Origin: Pseudonocardia oroxyli | Lineage (GTDB): Bacteria; Actinomycetota; Actinomycetes; Mycobacteriales; Pseudonocardiaceae | Assembly: GCF_900102195.1 (NCBI RefSeq) | Contig: NZ_FNBE01000018.1 | Location: 98,796-162,795 of the forward strand | Direction: 5' to 3' | Length of the DNA stretch: 64,000 nt | In this document: positions 16,438 to 24,630 of the stretch, in pieces | How the letters are laid out: every line of letters starts with the position of its first letter | How positions within the stretch are numbered: position 1 is the stretch's first letter | The notes under the pieces: model-generated | What the model was told of the DNA's origin: nothing | The model's database searches: none | Seen by the model: only the letters and a program-made list of their open reading frames with translations | Program-made: the position numbers and the translations under genes

Positions 16438-16689
16438 GTGAACTGGGTCTTGTGGCTGGTGGTCGGCTGGGTGGCGGCGGCCGCCGTGGTCGGTGTCATC
16501 GTGGGCCTCGCCCTGCGCCGGACCGGGCGGGAACCACTCGAGCACGAGCTCCTGGAGGCCCACCTGCTGGTGTCCGACCAGACCACCCCGCGTCCCGATC
16601 CGCGAGCCCGCCGCGAGCCCTCGCCGCGCGCCGAGGAGGAGGCTCCGCGTCCTGCGGCGCCGCCCTCCCCGAAGCGTCGCGGTCGCTGA
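16438..16689 (+). CDS. Small single-helix membrane protein
   Basis: The protein has 83 residues: a hydrophobic helix at the N-terminus (WVLWLVVGWVAAAAVVGV) followed by a charged, Pro/Arg/Glu-rich cytoplasmic tail. GTG 16438 is the start closest to the helix; the purine-rich GGGGGG before it is a modest ribosome binding site. It is divergent from the glycosyltransferase at 16359 and its end meets the next convergent gene after 4 bases. No family is recognised and it is the only plus-strand gene in a minus-strand block, so the call is tentative. Confidence 0.45.
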   Translation: MNWVLWLVVGWVAAAAVVGVIVGLALRRTGREPLEHELLEAHLLVSDQTTPRPDPRARREPSPRAEEEAPRPAAPPSPKRRGR

Positions 16690-16693
16690 CGCG

Positions 16694-17944
16694 TCACATC
16701 GGGCGGGCCCACTTCCGGGCAGTGGCCAGGACCCGTCCCAGCAGTGCGGTGTTCTCCAGCAGGTCGAACTCTCGCTCCACGCGCTCGCGGCCGCGCCGGG
16801 AGCGCTCCGTCCGCCCGCACGGGTCCGCGATCGTCTCCTCCAGCCGGTCGCGCAGCGCGGCCGCGCTCCCCGGCTCGGCCAGCAGCCCGGTGACGCCGTT
16901 CTCCACGATCTCCGGAATGCCGGACAGCTCCGTCGACACCGCGGGAACGCCACTGGCGAGGGCCTCGATCAACGCGACCGGCAACCCCTCCATCTGACCG
17001 TCGGCGGCGACGACGCTCGGCAGCACGAACAGGTGCGCGCGGTCGAGCAGCTCGCGGACCTGCAGTTCGGAGCGACCACCGAGGAAGCGGACGCGGCGTT
17101 CGAGGCCCAGAGCGGCGACCTGCGCGCGCAGCGACTCCGCCAGGACACCCTCACCGACCAGGTCCAGCTCGATCCGGTCGACACCGGGGCCACCCTTGGC
17201 GAGGGCCTCGAGCAGCACCGCGTGACCCTTGTACTCCTGCAGCGAGGCGACGCACAGTGCGCGCAGCGGGCCCGCGGGCGGCAGCGCCCGCTGTTGGAAG
17301 CGGTAGTCCTCGGGCACCACGCCGCAGTGGACGATCGTGACACGCTCGGGCTCGATCCCTGTCTCGCGGAGCACGAGGTCGCGGTTGTAGCGGGAGATGG
17401 TGACGACGTAGTCCGCCTCGGCGGCCACGACGGCGAGCAGGGTGCGGTCGACGTAGAGGTCGTGGGCGTGCGCCGTGAACCCGTACGGCACCCCGACCAG
17501 CCTGCGACACAGCCACGCCGTGAATGCCGGATAGGTGGCGTAGTGGGCGTGGACACGCTCCGGAGGGTCGGCGGCCATGTCTCGCGCGTGCGCGGCGGCG
17601 ACCGCCACGGCGGCCCCCATCCGCAGGAGCCTGCGCGGGTCCGACCGGTGCCGGACGACGACCACCGCGAGTGCGCTCAGGAACGGCCCGGGCCTGCGGA
17701 CGAGTGCCCAGAGGACCCCGGCGAGCATCGCGGCGACCCCGGGCCGCCGCACCCTGGGGACGAACCGGCGGGCGACCTCGTGCACCGCTGTGGACTCGGG
17801 CGAGGGGAACAGTGCACGAACACCGACGGACCACTCCCCCGCGTCCTCCAGTGCCGCGATCTCGCGGGCGATGAAGGTCTCGGAGGTCTTCGGGAACCGG
17901 GAGACGACGTAGTCGATGCGGGGCGGCTCGGACGCGGGTGGCAT
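16694..17944 (-). CDS. GT4 glycosyltransferase
   Basis: The protein has 416 residues of GT4 type. It opens with DYVVSRFPKTSETFIAREI, has HAHYATYPAFTAW and HAHDLY in the acceptor domain, then IVHCGV, LVGEGVL and the donor-site motif MEGLPVALIEALASGVPAVST with E-x7-E. This is the pattern of colanic-acid/exopolysaccharide transferases (WcaL/AmsK-like). ATG 17944 begins 2 bases after the stop of the upstream phosphoglycosyl transferase, so the two genes are translated together. It should add a later sugar to the lipid-linked intermediate. Confidence 0.88.
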   Translation of the reverse strand: MPPASEPPRIDYVVSRFPKTSETFIAREIAALEDAGEWSVGVRALFPSPESTAVHEVARRFVPRVRRPGVAAMLAGVLWALVRRPGPFLSALAVVVVRHRSDPRRLLRMGAAVAVAAAHARDMAADPPERVHAHYATYPAFTAWLCRRLVGVPYGFTAHAHDLYVDRTLLAVVAAEADYVVTISRYNRDLVLRETGIEPERVTIVHCGVVPEDYRFQQRALPPAGPLRALCVASLQEYKGHAVLLEALAKGGPGVDRIELDLVGEGVLAESLRAQVAALGLERRVRFLGGRSELQVRELLDRAHLFVLPSVVAADGQMEGLPVALIEALASGVPAVSTELSGIPEIVENGVTGLLAEPGSAAALRDRLEETIADPCGRTERSRRGRERVEREFDLLENTALLGRVLATARKWARPM

Positions 17945-17946
17945 GC

Positions 17947-19389
17947 TCAATGGTCGCCCCGCCGGACGAGCTCCCTGGCCGTCATCAGCATGATGCTGAC
18001 ATCGAGCCAGAGCGACCAGTTGGCGATGTAGTAGTTGTCGTAGCGGGCCCGGTCCGAGATCGAGGTGTTCCCGCGCAGCCCGTTGACCTGGGCGAGCCCG
18101 GTCAGACCGGTCGGCACGCGGTGCCGGGCCCAGTACCGGTCGTGGATCGCCGAGAACTCCTGCACGAACCCCGGACGCTCCGGGCGCGGCCCCACCAGGC
18201 TCATGTCGCCCCGCACGACGTTCCACAGCTGCGGGAGCTCATCGAGGGAGGTGCGGCGCAGCACCCGACCGACCGGACCGACCCGAGGGTCACCGGCGAT
18301 GCTCCACCGTGTGGCCGACTCGGTGTTGTCCGCCGGGCGCATGCTCCGCAGCTTGAACAGGGTGAACAGCTTCCCGTCGAGTCCGACGCGCTCCTGCCGG
18401 AACAGGATGGGCCTGCCGCTCTCCACCAGCACGGCGAGCGCCGCGATGAGGATGACCGGAGCCAGGAAGAGGAGCGCCAGACCCGCGACGACCTTGTCCA
18501 CCAGGATCTTCACCGACCAGCTGAGCGAGTGGGTCGGCGAGGTGGTGAGACGGACCAGGGGGTAGCTGCGCAGCCGCTCGACGTCCGGCGCGTCTCGGTA
18601 CAGCTCGAAGAACCGGGGGACGACCAGCAACGAGACACCGAGCTGGCGGGCCGTGATGGCGAGGTCGACGACGTGGGTGTCCGCGTCCGCGCTGAAGGCG
18701 ATCACCACGGTGGAGACCCGCTGGTCGCGGATGACCGTCGCCAGGTCGGAGCCCAGCACCGGCAGACCGGACTCCGCCGCCTCGGAGGCGTCCGCATCGA
18801 CGAAGCCCAACGGACGCAACCCGACCTCGGGATGGTCGCCCATGAGCCGCGCGAGATCGAGCCCCACGCGACTCGCCCCCACGATCACGGTCCGCTCGGT
18901 GCGCCCGCGCCTGCGGGCCCAGCGGGCGAGCTGGAAGGCGATGTTCTCGAGCGGGACCGTGAGCGCCAGGAACAGCGATCCGGTGAGGGCGATCGCCGGG
19001 AGCTCGGACAGCCCGCGGGTCCAGACGAACGAGACGACGGTGAGGACGGCCAGGGCGACCGCGACGCTGAGCACCGAGCGCGGCAGCTCCTGCAGGAACG
19101 ACAGCCGCAGCCGACCCCGGTAGACCTTGAAGCAGTAGCGGGTGCTGAGCACGATCCCCAGCACGGCCACGACGGCGGGCCGCTCCAGCCCCGCCAGGAC
19201 ACAGGCCACGAAGACCGCGACCGTGTCGGCCACGAGCAGGAGAGTGGGGATACCCCCGAACAGCTGCACGATCGGCCCGGCCTGGAACGCCTCGGATCGA
19301 AGCAGCTCGACCTTCGGCTGCAGGGGCACACCGGCGGGCACCGGGAGCAGTGAGGCGGGATGCGACTCGTTCTTCTCCATCGCCGTCAC
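17947..19389 (-). CDS. Exopolysaccharide polyprenyl glycosylphosphotransferase (long WbaP form)
   Basis: The protein has 480 residues. Four to five N-terminal helices (about 35-145) and a CoA_binding_3/Rossmann-like region (about 150-265) precede the catalytic phosphoglycosyl transferase domain (about 285-480) with FRQERVGLDGK, FKLRSM, SLDELPQL, SLVGPRPERPGF and TGLTGLAQVNG. It loads the first sugar phosphate on undecaprenyl phosphate. It is the second such initiator in the locus after the short form at 1548, so two polymers, or two alternative first sugars, are possible. GTG 19389 or ATG 19380 can start it. A GGTAACAC motif lies within 11 bases of the start. Confidence 0.9.
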   Translation of the reverse strand: MTAMEKNESHPASLLPVPAGVPLQPKVELLRSEAFQAGPIVQLFGGIPTLLLVADTVAVFVACVLAGLERPAVVAVLGIVLSTRYCFKVYRGRLRLSFLQELPRSVLSVAVALAVLTVVSFVWTRGLSELPAIALTGSLFLALTVPLENIAFQLARWARRRGRTERTVIVGASRVGLDLARLMGDHPEVGLRPLGFVDADASEAAESGLPVLGSDLATVIRDQRVSTVVIAFSADADTHVVDLAITARQLGVSLLVVPRFFELYRDAPDVERLRSYPLVRLTTSPTHSLSWSVKILVDKVVAGLALLFLAPVILIAALAVLVESGRPILFRQERVGLDGKLFTLFKLRSMRPADNTESATRWSIAGDPRVGPVGRVLRRTSLDELPQLWNVVRGDMSLVGPRPERPGFVQEFSAIHDRYWARHRVPTGLTGLAQVNGLRGNTSISDRARYDNYYIANWSLWLDVSIMLMTARELVRRGDH

Positions 19390-19699
19390 GCCGTGTTACC
19401 CCGCTTCGCTGTACTCGACCAGGTCAGGGCGACAGGACACACTGCGACCCTCTCACCCTTTCGTGTTAGTGAATCGACCGCTCGTACCATCGCGTTACCC
19501 CCAGCGAGTTCGGCCCCGACGAACACCACCCGGATTTCCCCTGCTCTCACCGGGTGAGCCTGTTACCCCGAACGGCCTACACCCGCTGACTCTCGGCGAC
19601 GATGGCGACAGTCACTGCTGTGTTCGCCGAAGCACGCCCGGACGTTCCCTCGTTGTGGCGACGCTCACTCGGAGTGAGAACACGCGGGGATACGCGAGG
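19390..19699 (-). promoter_or_regulatory. Upstream region of the minus-strand polysaccharide genes with three GTTACCCC repeats
   Basis: This 310-base gap holds no gene. The octamer GTTACCCC occurs three times (19395-19402, 19494-19501, 19562-19569), and a related GTGTTAG lies at 19463. On the transcribed strand they read GGGGTAAC. The first copy lies 6 bases before the GTG start of the phosphoglycosyl transferase. GTGTTACC also occurs at 2917 in the other polysaccharide promoter region. This suggests a common regulator. No convincing -10/-35 is assigned. Confidence 0.4.
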
Positions 19700-20485
19700 T
19701 CAGGAGCCGATCGACTGCGACATCTCGGCGGCCGGCGCGACCTCGAGCACGGCGTGGTGGGCGTCGGCGATCTTGCGGTGCCCCAGCACCGACGGGTGGC
19801 AGCGGTCCGCGAGCGTGTCCCGCCGGAAGTCGACCAGCCCGTTGAGGTGCACGATGCGGACGTTCGGGCGCCCCGCGGCCTCCTCCACCTGGATGCGCTC
19901 GGCCACGGCGAGGCTTCGGCGCGACCGGGGGTAGAACACGGCGTTGGGGAAGCCGATGCTCGCGACGACGACCGGCCAGCCGCGCCGGTCGGTCTCGTCG
20001 AGGAAGGCGCGGAACTGCGCGCGGTAGGTCTCGTGCGGCACCCGGGGGACGCCTCCCGTGAGGTGGATCGCCGCGTTCTTGACCGCGATGCGCGCGGCAG
20101 TGCTGCGCATCTCGCTGCGTCGCTTGTCCGGCTCCGCAGAGTAGAAGGGCCTCGCGTCGAGCCCGACGAGCCCCCGCCACGACTCCGGACCGAAGCGCTC
20201 GACGGCCCGGTTCACGAAGGCCCGGGGATGCACGAGCGACTCGGTCTGCCCGGTGCTGATCAAGACCAGGTCCGGCTCGAACTTGTCGAGCCGCGGCAGC
20301 AGCGCCGTGCACTCCTCGACCGGGCGGCTGGCCTTCGCCTTCATCAGGATCGCGCTCGCCTGCAGGTCCTTGGCCACCATCCGGGGGTAGGAGTGCTCCC
20401 GAACGCCCAGTCCGGCCGCGAGGCTGTCGCCCAGCACCGCGATCCTGGGGTTCGACGGCACGACGAGCGGGTCCACGGCGCCCAT
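19700..20485 (-). CDS. SGNH/GDSL hydrolase
   Basis: The protein has 261 residues. Block I is VLGDSLAAGLG (nucleophile near S21) and block V is DRCHPSVLGH (about D227 and H230), so the Ser-Asp-His set of SGNH esterases is present. A GQTES segment takes the place of the usual GxND block III. Such enzymes remove or move O-acyl groups on sugars, which fits the polysaccharide context. ATG 20485 is preferred because GGGAG lies 6-7 bases upstream; ATG 20497 is 4 codons longer with no site. No signal peptide or membrane helix is evident, so it probably acts in the cytoplasm. Confidence 0.78.
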   Translation of the reverse strand: MGAVDPLVVPSNPRIAVLGDSLAAGLGVREHSYPRMVAKDLQASAILMKAKASRPVEECTALLPRLDKFEPDLVLISTGQTESLVHPRAFVNRAVERFGPESWRGLVGLDARPFYSAEPDKRRSEMRSTAARIAVKNAAIHLTGGVPRVPHETYRAQFRAFLDETDRRGWPVVVASIGFPNAVFYPRSRRSLAVAERIQVEEAAGRPNVRIVHLNGLVDFRRDTLADRCHPSVLGHRKIADAHHAVLEVAPAAEMSQSIGS

Positions 20486-20586
20486 GAGGTCTCCCATCTG
20501 CAATGGTCCACCGGCAGGAGCGGCGGATCTCGCAGGGTGTGTCGGCGCAGGCCGTGGTTCGTTATCGATTCGGCTCCCGAGGGCGC

Positions 20587-21699
20587 CTACATCCCCAGCT
20601 CCGTCGGCGACGAGAACCTCAGCTCCTCCCCCACACGAGCCAAGGCGGCCGCGACGGAGATCTCGTGCGGCTGCTGCTCCATGAGATCGGCCAGGCTCGG
20701 CTCGAACTCCGGGATGTCCGGCACGAAGTTGATGGACTTCAGCCGCACCCGCGCGCTGAGGTTGGCGGCGTCGATGGACTCGACGGTGATCGAGCTGATC
20801 TGCGGGCCCCACGTGCTGCCGGGGACGCCCGCCGTCTGGCCGTTCTGGTCCTTCACCAGGTAGGTGATGCCGTCCTCGATGCGGTGCACGAGCACCGCGG
20901 GCGCGCCGATGCCGGCGTCCCAGTCGCTGTTGTGGCGGAACTCCACGAGCAGGCCGCGGTAGTCGATCATCAGGAAGCCGGGGAGGTCGTGGCGGTGCAG
21001 CGGCCGCAGCTCGACCACCGTGTCCACCGCGTGCCCCGAGGTGATCCGCCGGACCCGGCTCTGGTCGACCCACCCCGCGATGGTCATGTTGCCCGCGTTG
21101 AGGCCGGGGCCTATGGGGTACACGGCGTCCCCGCGGACGGTGCGCGTCGTCCAGAACGGGTTGTCCGCCATGCGAGCGCGGGCGGTGCTCATGACGTCGA
21201 ACGGGTCGGTGTAGTCGTCGGTCGTCCCGTCGAGTCGGGAATGCGCCAACCCGAACCCGTGCCCGATCTCCTGGCCGAGCAGGCCGGGCGCGAGCCCGGA
21301 CATCGCCAGGTTCCTGCCGTCGTCGTAACAGACGACGCCCGAGCCGCCCCCGAAGAGATCCGACGGCGCGTTCGTCACCACCACCAGGTTGGCGTACGGG
21401 CTCAGGTCGATGCCCGCTCCCGCGGCGGCCTCGCGCGCCCACGTGATCAGGTCCAGCCTGCCCTGCGGGTTCGCGCCGCTGCCGACGTACTCCGACTGCT
21501 TCTGGGCGAGCTCCATCCAGCCGTGCACGTCCATCGCGAGCTCGAGCTGCCCGTGCGAGACGGCGCAGAAGAAGTCCGGCATGTTCCACCGCCCCAGCCC
21601 GGGCCCGGTGAACAGCTCCTCGTAGCGGGCTCGGGGCAGCGGCTCACTGTCATCGCCCTTGAACTTGCACAGCAGCACGGCCCATCGCGACGTCGTCAC
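20587..21699 (-). CDS. M6-like metalloprotease-fold protein with an altered zinc motif
   Basis: The protein has 370 residues. The central segment LGQEIGHGFGLAHS (Q143 to S154) matches the HExxHxxGxxH zinc site of metzincin/M6-type proteases, except that the first zinc histidine is glutamine (codon CAG). Glu144, His147 and His153 remain. A DPFDVMS segment corresponding to the Met-turn follows. The C-terminal 150 residues form a beta-rich region. No signal peptide is seen, which is odd for a secreted protease. With the first ligand lost it may be inactive and act as a binding protein, or the site may use another ligand. It is 100 bases upstream of the SGNH hydrolase gene on the same strand. Confidence 0.65.
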   Translation of the reverse strand: MTTSRWAVLLCKFKGDDSEPLPRARYEELFTGPGLGRWNMPDFFCAVSHGQLELAMDVHGWMELAQKQSEYVGSGANPQGRLDLITWAREAAAGAGIDLSPYANLVVVTNAPSDLFGGGSGVVCYDDGRNLAMSGLAPGLLGQEIGHGFGLAHSRLDGTTDDYTDPFDVMSTARARMADNPFWTTRTVRGDAVYPIGPGLNAGNMTIAGWVDQSRVRRITSGHAVDTVVELRPLHRHDLPGFLMIDYRGLLVEFRHNSDWDAGIGAPAVLVHRIEDGITYLVKDQNGQTAGVPGSTWGPQISSITVESIDAANLSARVRLKSINFVPDIPEFEPSLADLMEQQPHEISVAAALARVGEELRFSSPTELGM

Positions 21700-21718
21700 C
21701 CGGAGTGTCTCGCCCGGT

Positions 21719-21736
21719 ACGTGACGTGCGTTACGT
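21719..21736. promoter_or_regulatory. Dyad ACGTGACG-TG-CGTTACGT
   Basis: An 18-base near-palindrome with 8-base arms and one mismatch lies 20 bases upstream of the metalloprotease-like gene and just past the HNH gene stop. Its position and symmetry suggest an operator for the minus-strand gene. The CGTTAC core recalls the GTTAC motifs elsewhere in the polysaccharide locus. Confidence 0.35.
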
Positions 21737-21753
21737 CGAGCAACCAGCCGACG

Positions 21754-22350
21754 TCAGGCCGCCTCGCTCAACCACGGCTCCCAGGCGGGATGCGGCTCGA
21801 CCGCCAGCACCAGCACCCCACCCGCAGCCCGGTTGGGCGGTTTGGGGGCCTTCTCCAGCGTCCAACCGAGCTCGTCGAGGAGCTTGTCCGCCTTCTTGGA
21901 GTTGCAGGCCTTGCAGGCGGCCACGCAGTTCTCCCACGAGTGCGCCCCGCCGCGGCTGCGCGGGATCACGTGGTCGATGGTGTCCGCCTTCTTGCCGCAG
22001 TACGCGCAACGCCGCAGGTCACGGCGGAGGACACCGGCCCGCGTCATCGGGACGGCACGGCGGTAGGGCACCCGGACGTAGCGGGAGAGCCGCATCACCG
22101 ACGGTGCCGGCACCGTGAGGTTCTCGGAATGGAAGGCCGCGCCCTCGAGGGCGGCCTGGACGCACTCGGCCTTGCCGGAGAGCATCAGCACGATCGCGCG
22201 TTTCGCCGTGACCACGGCCAAGGGTTCGAAACTGGCGTTGAGCAGCAACACCCTGGAACCCGGCGGGAGCGAGGTGACCTCGCCCGCCTCCCCCGCGGCT
22301 CCCCCGGTGTCCGGGACAGCGGCGAGGACTTGGGGTTGTCGGTCCGGCAC
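21754..22350 (-). CDS. HNH endonuclease
   Basis: The protein has 198 residues and matches the common actinobacterial HNH protein: VLLLNASFEPLAVV in the N-terminal part, then the nuclease core with CAYCG, DHVIPRSRGG, HSWENCVAAC and CNSKK. Two CxxC-type pairs hold zinc and the H-N-H residues form the beta-beta-alpha-metal site. GTG 22350 is chosen because GGAGG lies 7 bases upstream; the open frame extends 12 codons further without a site. These proteins occur once per genome near conserved genes, and their cellular role is unclear. Not evidently tied to the polysaccharide genes. Confidence 0.85.
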   Translation of the reverse strand: MPDRQPQVLAAVPDTGGAAGEAGEVTSLPPGSRVLLLNASFEPLAVVTAKRAIVLMLSGKAECVQAALEGAAFHSENLTVPAPSVMRLSRYVRVPYRRAVPMTRAGVLRRDLRRCAYCGKKADTIDHVIPRSRGGAHSWENCVAACKACNSKKADKLLDELGWTLEKAPKPPNRAAGGVLVLAVEPHPAWEPWLSEAA

Positions 22351-22506
22351 GCGACCACCTCCGTCAGCTCTAGCTAAGTCGACCATACGAGAGGCCGGTT
22401 ACGCACGTGTGATATTGCGGCGGACACGCGGTGGCGAGGGACGGTGCGTGCCGCCCGACGAGCGGCGCACCGAAACTGGAGCGCTCGCTCAGGTAGTTTG
22501 ACCCCC

Positions 22507-22833
22507 ATGTGGTTCTGGCTCGCCGGCGCGATCCTGGCGGAGGTGACCGGCACGGTCGCGCTCCGCTTCTCCGCGGGGTTCTCGAAGCTCTGGCCGTCGG
22601 TGATCGTGGTCGTGGGGTACGGCACGGCGTTCTTCTCGCTCTCCCAGGCGCTGAACCGCGGCATCCCGATCGGGGTGGCGTACGGGATCTGGGCGGCGGC
22701 GGGGGTGGCGTTGATCGCCGTGATCGGGGCCGTGTTCCTGAAGGAGCCGTTGAGCTGGGTGCAGGTGGGCGGGATCGCGCTGGTCATCGCCGGGGTGTTG
22801 GCCCTCGAGCTGGGCCGCACCACCCATGCCTGA
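22507..22833 (+). CDS. SMR-family multidrug efflux protein
   Basis: The protein has 108 residues in four helices. AGAILAEVTGTVALR carries the membrane-embedded glutamate (E12, equivalent to E14 of EmrE), and GIPIGVAYGIWAAAG and the C-terminal PLSWVQVGGIALVIAGV match the family. It acts as a dimer that exchanges protons for cationic compounds. The sequence TAGTTT at 22494-22499 ends 7 bases before ATG 22507 and no good ribosome binding site is present, which suggests a leaderless transcript. It overlaps the TetR gene by 8 bases, so that protein is its probable regulator. Confidence 0.9.
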   Translation: MWFWLAGAILAEVTGTVALRFSAGFSKLWPSVIVVVGYGTAFFSLSQALNRGIPIGVAYGIWAAAGVALIAVIGAVFLKEPLSWVQVGGIALVIAGVLALELGRTTHA

Positions 22834-23326
22834 CGGCCGCCGGGCCAAGGGGGCGGTGCGGCGGCGGGCCCTGCTGGAGGCCACCCTCCGGGTCGTGGGT
22901 CGCGACGGGGTGGCGGCGGTGTCCCAGCGCACGGTCGCCGCGGAGGCCGACGTGCCGCCCAGCGCGGTGCTCTACTACTTCGCGAGCGTCGACGATCTCC
23001 TGGTCACGACCCTGCGCGAGGTCAACGACCGGTACTGCGCGGAGCTCGCGGAGCTCCCCTCGGTCGAGGCGCTGGCCGCCCATGTCGCGGCGCTCGACCC
23101 GGCAGCCCTGGTCGCGGAGTACGAGCTCTGGCTGCTCGCCGCCCGCCGCCCCGACCTGCGCAGCGAGCTGACCCGGTGGGACGCGACCGTGGACGCCCTC
23201 GCCGCCCGGCTCGCCCCCGACCGGGCCGAGACCGTGGCCGCCGCGCTGAACGGGCTGTACCTGCGCGCCGCCACCACCGGGGTGGACGCGGAGGCGGCGC
23301 TGCGCGTGCTCCGTACCCAAGACTGA
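22826..23326 (+). CDS. TetR-family regulator
   Basis: The protein has 166 residues. The N-terminal helix-turn-helix (about 8-55) includes RALLEATLRVVGRDGVAAVSQRTVAAEA and the family signature AVLYYFASVDDLL. The C-terminal ligand domain is short and helical. It overlaps the SMR gene by 8 bases and is cotranscribed with it; TetR proteins in this setting usually repress the pump gene and release it on binding a substrate. Confidence 0.88.
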   Translation: MPDGRRAKGAVRRRALLEATLRVVGRDGVAAVSQRTVAAEADVPPSAVLYYFASVDDLLVTTLREVNDRYCAELAELPSVEALAAHVAALDPAALVAEYELWLLAARRPDLRSELTRWDATVDALAARLAPDRAETVAAALNGLYLRAATTGVDAEAALRVLRTQD

Positions 23327-23446
23327 GGAAGTCTCGCCACTCAGGGTTAACACCCACCTACGGATCGGCGAACATCCAGGCGTACACGGCTTCACCGCAT
23401 CCGCGGTGGAGACGCCCCGATCGGCCCACCGCCCCGATCGGTGCGC

Positions 23447-23479
23447 GAGCGGCCCGTCCCCGCCGGGGGCGGGCCGCTC
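23447..23479 (-). terminator. GC-rich hairpin at the convergent TetR / PLP gene ends
   Basis: A perfect 10-bp stem, GAGCGGCCCG (23447-23456) with CGGGCCGCTC (23470-23479), encloses a further GC-rich inner stem. It starts at the base right after the PLP gene stop (23480-23482) and lies downstream of the TetR gene, so it can serve both strands. Confidence 0.65.
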
Positions 23480-24571
23480 TCACGTCCGGACCCGGTCCAA
23501 GGCCCCCAGCACGTCGTCGACCAGGTCGTTCGTGTCCTCGATGCCCGCGGAGAGCCGCAGCAGCCCCTCGGGCACCGCGTCCCCCCACCGCGCCCGCCGG
23601 TCGGCGGAGGTGTTGACCCCGCCGAAGCTCGTCGACGAGACCACCAGCGACGAGGCCTCCAGGAACTGCTCGACGGCGCGGGCCGAGGGCAGAGTGAAAC
23701 GCAGGACCCCGTTCCACCGCCGCATCTGTCTCGAGGCGATCTCGTGCGAGCGGTCCGACGGCAGGCCCGGCCACCGGACGTCCGCGGCCGCGGGGTGGGT
23801 CAGCAGGGCCTGGACCAGGGCGTGGGCGTTGCGCGCCTGCCGTTCCAGCCGCAGGTCCAGCGTGGCCAGGCCGCGGTGGGCGAGCCAGGTCTCGAAGGGG
23901 CCGGGGATGGCACCGCCACGGGTCCGCATCAGGGTCACCTGTTCCGCCAGCGCGGCGGAACTGCAGGTCACGTGGCCCATCAGCACGTCCCCGTGCCCGG
24001 CGATCGCCTTGGTGTCACTGGAGATCACGAAGTCCGCGCCGAGCGGGATCGGCCGCTGCCCCAGCGGGGTGGCGGTGGTGTTGTCGACCGCGAGCAGGGC
24101 ACCGGCCTCGTGCGCCGCGTCGGCCAGGGCGCGGATGTCGCAGACCTCGAGCCCCGGGTTCGACGGCGTCTCCACCAGCACCAGGGTGGCGCCCGCGAAG
24201 GAGGCGGGAGACCCGGCCGTCGCGAACTCGCGCACCTCCACTCCGAGCGGCGCGAGCTCCTCGGACGCGACGAGCCGGGACACGTAGTACCCGTCGGACG
24301 GCAGGACGACCGCGGTGCCGGGCCGCGCGCACAGCCGCAGCACCGTGGACACCGCCGCCATCCCGGAGGCGAAGGCCACGCAGTGCCCGCCCTCCAGCGC
24401 GCCGATCGCGGACTCGTACGCCGTCCACGTGGGGTTACCGGCGCGGCCGTAGAAGTACGGCTCGTCCCCCGTCCCCAGGTGGAAGGTCGACGACAGCACC
24501 GGCCCCGGGTGCACCGGCTCCCCCGGCTCGCCCGTCGGATGCCCGACGCACCGCGTCCCGTCCCCCGCCAT
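23480..24571 (-). CDS. Cys/Met metabolism PLP-dependent enzyme (MetB/MetC-like)
   Basis: The protein has 363 residues of the gamma-synthase/lyase fold: YGRAGNPTWTAYESAIGALEGG, FASGMAAVS, LVETPSNPGLEVCDI, VDNTTATPLGQRPI and the PLP lysine in SSDTKAIAGHGD (about K188). It would make or cleave cystathionine-type thioethers; synthase and lyase activities cannot be told apart here. ATG 24571 is chosen for GGAGGGG directly upstream. A longer frame begins inside a hairpin and is unlikely. It is shorter than typical MetB by 15-20 residues, mainly in loops. Confidence 0.82.
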   Translation of the reverse strand: MAGDGTRCVGHPTGEPGEPVHPGPVLSSTFHLGTGDEPYFYGRAGNPTWTAYESAIGALEGGHCVAFASGMAAVSTVLRLCARPGTAVVLPSDGYYVSRLVASEELAPLGVEVREFATAGSPASFAGATLVLVETPSNPGLEVCDIRALADAAHEAGALLAVDNTTATPLGQRPIPLGADFVISSDTKAIAGHGDVLMGHVTCSSAALAEQVTLMRTRGGAIPGPFETWLAHRGLATLDLRLERQARNAHALVQALLTHPAAADVRWPGLPSDRSHEIASRQMRRWNGVLRFTLPSARAVEQFLEASSLVVSSTSFGGVNTSADRRARWGDAVPEGLLRLSAGIEDTNDLVDDVLGALDRVRT

Positions 24572-24582
24572 GTCCCCTCCGT

Positions 24583-24630
24583 CTCCGTGAGTGGCGATAG
24601 TCGCTCCAGCGACTATCGCCACTCACGGGG
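24583..24630. terminator. Long perfect inverted repeat between gpsA and the PLP gene
   Basis: Arms of 19 bases at 24587-24605 and 24608-24626 are exact reverse complements around a 2-base centre; pairing continues outward to 24583 and 24630 with one G-U pair. It begins one base after the gpsA stop (24631-24633) and ends 12 bases before the PLP gene start. Position fits a gpsA terminator or attenuator. Such a long perfect stem can also be a dispersed repeat. Confidence 0.6.
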
